Part shown: in pieces, positions 44,531 to 47,305 of the stretch
Layout: every line of letters begins with the position of its first letter
Numbering within the stretch: position 1 is the first letter of the stretch
NCBI RefSeq assembly: GCF_019649055.1
Contig: NW_026570550.1
Location: 1-47,305 of the forward strand
Direction of reading: 5' to 3'
Source: Paramacrobiotus metropolitanus
Taxonomy: Eukaryota > Tardigrada > Eutardigrada > Parachela > Macrobiotidae
DNA length: 47,305 nt
The notes under the pieces: model-generated
The model's input: only the letters and a program-made list of their open reading frames with translations
Told to the model about the DNA's origin: nothing
The model's database searches: none
Program-made: the position numbers and the translations under genes

Positions 44531-44541
44531 TGGTAGCAGAG
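44531..44541 (+). other. Candidate tRNA-iMet primer-binding site
   Basis: TGGTAGCAGAG matches the first 11 bases expected for the complement of the 3' end of eukaryotic initiator tRNA-Met (ending CTCTGCTACCA), a common primer for LTR retrotransposons. The match stops at position 12. The tRNA sequence is from general knowledge. Confidence 0.4.
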
Positions 44542-44702
44542 CCGACAGCGGTTCTCTGATTTGAATTGTGTCAGGCAAAGTTGGCCTGTTATTTGACGTG
44601 TTATCCGTGACCAGTAAGGCACAGGTCTGTGCAACAGCAAAGCGCACACCACAAGCGGTGCAATCTCCCCATCGGACGCGGATTCCTGCTTTGGTCTCGG
44701 CT

Positions 44703-44846
44703 ACAGTGTCTTCAGCGAAGACCTGTGCTGTCTCCCTTGCAGTGCAAGAGTGCAAGAGTTTTCAGTCGTCAGTGTTCCTCGGTGTAGAGTCTTCAGCGAA
44801 GACCTACACTGGTGTCACTGATACTCGGCAAGGCTTCAGCGAAGCC
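44703..44846 (+). ncRNA. Three covarying stem-loops with a shared TTCAGCGAA apex
   Basis: GTCTTCAGCGAAGAC (44708-44722) is extended by ACAG/CTGT with one bulged T. The same 15-mer (44789-44803) is extended by GTGTAG/CTACAC with one bulged A. GGCTTCAGCGAAGCC is at 44832-44846. The stems differ by paired changes (GT.../...AC against GG.../...CC, and different lower stems) while the apex is constant, as in a conserved RNA fold. It could be a leader or packaging element of a retroelement. Confidence 0.55.
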
Positions 44847-45203
44847 TAAGCCGTGGGGCACAAGAGCCGAAGCGCCGAAAGGGGCGCACGGGAAAAGACG
44901 AGATCAGACTCCTCCAAACTGGTAGTAGAGCACTACTGCTGTTGCTACGGCACAGCCGGCACAGTAGCAGACTGATAGCGCGAGGCACGCTACGGAACAG
45001 CGGCGACGCGGGAACGGATTTGGAGAAGAACTGGATCATCTGGATCATTTTCCCCATGAAAAGGACGGTCAACAGGTAGAAAACTGTTATTAATTACGGG
45101 ATTGGCTAGTTGGTAAAATTGGCAAATTCTATTGGCCGGTACTGAGCTTTGAGTAGACGTAGGCGGAGTTTTGCACACGGCGCGCATGTCTGGCCGTTGA
45201 CCG

Positions 45204-45311
45204 TGACGTCAGGCTAATATAAAAACTAAATGGACTATCGTGATTGGTCAGTTATCTGAGCTGCGATTGGTCGAAATTTGAACTGAATAATTTGAGCTAG
45301 CGGACCAATCA
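45204..45311 (+). promoter_or_regulatory. Promoter-like cluster: CRE, TATA, CCAAT boxes
   Basis: TGACGTCA (45204-45211) is a perfect CRE/ATF palindrome. AATATAAAAAC (45216-45226) is a TATA-like box. GATTGGTC occurs at about 45241 and 45265, and GACCAATCAG at about 45303; these are CCAAT-type boxes in both orientations. A second TATA-like CTATAAAAAC is at 45745-45754. It could drive the downstream ORF. If so, the stem-loops at 44703-44846 would lie upstream of the transcript, which conflicts with a leader role for them. Confidence 0.45.
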
Positions 45312-45399
45312 GAACGAAGTAAACAACCCGAATGGGGATTTTCCGTTGAACTCGATTCGTAATGGGAAATTTGATTTGAGATGAGATAATTGAGCGGGA

Positions 45400-45915
45400 A
45401 AGTGACCTTTTAACTTGAATCGAGGGAGAAGTGACCTTTTAAGTTGATTGAATTGAGCTGGAAAGTGACCTTTTAACAGAAATTGAGTTGGAAATTGACC
45501 TTTTAACACAAATTGAGTTGAAAGTGATTTTGAACTTGAAATTGAGCTTGAAAGTGACCTTTAACTAAGCTGGAAAGTGACCTTTAACCTGAAGTTGAGC
45601 CGGAAAGTGACCTTTTGAGCTGAGTTGAGTTGGAAGTGACTTTTAAGATCTAAAAAGTGGCCAACAGTGACCTTTAACGAAATTGAACGATTAAGTGTGT
45701 AGCGATACCAGCAGCTGTATAATTTCATTCGTAAATGTGCTGAACTATAAAAACGGCTTCGAAGTTTTGTCTGGAAAGTGACCTTTAGGGCAAATCTCTC
45801 GAACTTTTTATCAAAAAAGTGACCTTTAAACGGAACTTAGCCGAAATTTTTCAGTCGAAAAGTGACCTTTAACAGGGACTTAGAAAAATTTCGAAGTATA
45901 AAGTGACCTTTAGGG
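45400..45915 (+). repeat. TGACCTTT motif array upstream of the coiled-coil ORF
   Basis: About 12 exact TGACCTTT copies plus variants (TGATTTT, TGACTTTT, GTGGCC), mostly within GAAAGTGACCTTTTAAC, lie 20-110 bp apart and are linked by AATTGAGYTGGAAAG-like spacers. The core AGGTCA, read on the other strand, is the nuclear-receptor half-site. More copies continue into the coding region. Confidence 0.8.
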
Positions 45916-45987
45916 CAATCCCTTAAACCATACAATACCGTGCTTTGTGAGAACAATTGACAGGAGCGTCCAAGTTATCCGATCAAC

Positions 45988-46656
45988 ATGGATAAAGACA
46001 AGGAGCAACCCACATCTACCAGCAGCCAGGGAAGCACAAGCTCCCGTAGCTCACAGCAAGGTGCACCAAACCCGTACAAAAAAGTTTTGCACACATACTC
46101 ACGTCCAGTTGGACATGAGCGGAACACTCGAGCGCCCAAGGCATTCGAGAAGAAGGATTCACGAGGCTCTGATAGTACTTATCAGAAGGCGCTCGAGGCG
46201 GTCGCCAACCAGGAAAGTTCCAGTGACAACCAGAAACACACTCCCGCGTCTGTGGCGGGAAGTGAACCGATGTACCAGACAAAGGTCACTGGGGAGAATG
46301 GAACCACAAAAAAGGAAGCGGAAGCACTTGGGACATCACAGTTGGATGTTACCACTGTCAGAATCGATGAGCAGGATAAAGTTGTGAACCTGGCTCAAAC
46401 TAACATTGGAAGCACAAAGGTCACCGAAGAAGAATTGGCTGAATTGGGACTGGATGACCTTTCACTGAACGATTTGACTGCAGGTGATGACCTTTGGGCA
46501 ACTCCAATGGTCTCAGACGAATCGAACGAATCGTACTTCACGGACGATGAAACAACGATAAATATGTCCTTCCAAACTGCAATGAAAGAGGCTGATCGCG
46601 CTGAAGGCAAGACGCCATTCAAAGATATACCGGAACGCCTTATCGAACGGACATAA
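45988..46656 (+). CDS. Disordered Ser/Thr/Glu-rich protein, N-terminal part (gag-like or host)
   Basis: An ATG-started frame of 222 codons. The first 110 residues are low-complexity and polar (MDKDKEQPTSTSSQGSTSSR), followed by an acidic segment (EEELAELGLDDLSLNDL) and SYFTDDETTINMSFQ. No domain is recognised. The frame ends at TAA (46654-46656), but the same frame stays open to the window edge with strong coiled-coil character, so the protein is probably much longer. The leader with a candidate primer site suggests a retroelement Gag; a host coiled-coil protein is equally possible. Copies of AAGGTCA or TGACCTT occur inside the coding sequence. Confidence 0.55.
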   Translation: MDKDKEQPTSTSSQGSTSSRSSQQGAPNPYKKVLHTYSRPVGHERNTRAPKAFEKKDSRGSDSTYQKALEAVANQESSSDNQKHTPASVAGSEPMYQTKVTGENGTTKKEAEALGTSQLDVTTVRIDEQDKVVNLAQTNIGSTKVTEEELAELGLDDLSLNDLTAGDDLWATPMVSDESNESYFTDDETTINMSFQTAMKEADRAEGKTPFKDIPERLIERT

Positions 46657-47305
46657 ACAGGAAAGGTCATCAATGTTCGGCCACCGTCACCGAACAGTCC
46701 CACGTCAACTTTGAAAAGACGTGTCAAGGAATTGGAAGAGGAACTTAAAGCCAAGGAAGGTCAGGCAACAAAAAAGAAGCAGGAATATCAAAACCGAATA
46801 GGATCCCTTGACGCTCGTATTTATGAACTGGAGCAGCAACAGGGCGACTTGGAAAACGCAGCGGACGAATGGAAAATCAAATATGAGCGCCAAAAAGAAC
46901 TCGCAGAGGAATACTTGAAAATGGTCGATGACAGAGAAATGGAAGGTCACCTCGCGGTTAGCGAATTGAACGAAAGCATGTCGGAAGAATCAGCGGAAAG
47001 GTTACGGCACTTAGCCGAATTAAAGGATGAATGCGACTCATTGAAGCTAAAGGTCACCGAAGCGGATGCCAAGAGAGACGAATATGCGAATAAACTTGCG
47101 GAAGCTTCGCAGCGACTGTTGACAAACACAAACGAGGTGTTTAAGCTCAGAAACGAACTAAAGCAGCGGGACGAGAACATCGGAATCCTTCAAAGAGAAT
47201 CGAAAGGTCATCAAAGAAGAGCTGATGAAGCCGTCCAAGCGGCTAAGGACCTGAGGGACCTTGCAGCCACCGAAGGTGCACGGCTGAAAACCGAGATAAG
47301 ACAGG
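46657..47305 (+). pseudogene. Coiled-coil continuation after an in-frame stop, runs off the window
   Basis: Directly after TAA the same frame has no further stop for 216 codons. It reads as a Pro-rich linker (RPPSPNSPTSTLKRR) and then an almost unbroken coiled coil with heptads rich in E/K/L (VKELEEELKAKEG, YELEQQQGDLENA, LRHLAELKDECDSLKLKV). A nonsense mutation, programmed read-through or a sequencing error would explain this. No ATG lies near the start of the segment, so an independent gene is less likely. Confidence 0.55.

Noticed and set aside
44531-44541. tRNA gene fragment
   Set aside because: Only 11 bases match the complement of a tRNA 3' end; no cloverleaf, A box or B box could be found around it. 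No convincing tRNA gene was seen anywhere in the window.

Overview
The window is nuclear DNA of an invertebrate-type eukaryote. It has short spliceosomal introns (about 85-220 bp, GT-AG), long gene-poor AT-rich stretches, mucin-like and GTPase genes, and many transposons of animal-typical families. The species cannot be named from the sequence; a tardigrade or a similar small invertebrate would fit, but that is a guess. Most of the 47 kb is mobile or repeated DNA.

Layout. 0.3-4.4 kb: a two-gene DNA transposon of the ISL2EU kind (a SWIM/YqaJ nuclease convergent with a spliced THAP-DDE transposase). 4.9-13.3 kb: several foldback (long inverted repeat) elements, tandem repeats, a LINE C-terminal remnant and no clear host gene. 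13.9-14.3 kb: a two-exon gene for a 75-aa secreted or membrane-anchored peptide. 14.36-17.13 kb: a structurally complete pogo/psq-type element with about 60-bp TIRs and a TA duplication. 17.1-18.0 kb: another foldback. 18.5-19.8 kb: a frameshifted Ser/Thr/Gly-rich mucin-like pseudogene. 20.3-39.5 kb: a CR1/jockey-like LINE (ORF1 with a CCHC knuckle; ORF2 with endonuclease and reverse transcriptase) split by a 15.2-kb insertion. 40.2-41.6 kb: an intact, intronless AIG1/GIMAP-like GTPase gene with a Cys-rich C-terminus. 42.5-42.7 kb: a possible piggyBac tail. 44.5-47.3 kb: a complex leader (possible tRNA-iMet primer site, three covarying stem-loops, a CRE/TATA/CCAAT-like promoter, a dense TGACCTTT motif array) leading into a disordered/coiled-coil ORF interrupted by one in-frame stop and running off the window.

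The main candidate for something undescribed is the insertion at 22845-38044. It is an almost complete palindrome with two arms of about 7.1 kb and a loop of about 1 kb. Its ends are TG...CA, it is flanked by a 6-bp duplication (ACCGCC/ACTGCC), and removing it restores the LINE reverse-transcriptase reading frame exactly. Each arm carries the same three-exon 100-aa gene, the same 84-aa ORF and the same pair of satellite modules, in which identical flanking repeats enclose two unrelated minisatellites. The loop apex carries nested hairpins, one with a GCAA tetraloop. No transposase, integrase or polymerase was found inside it.

The genes do not form a common pathway; the window is best read as layered transposon insertions around two or three probable host genes (the small secreted peptide, the GTPase, possibly the mucin-like gene).
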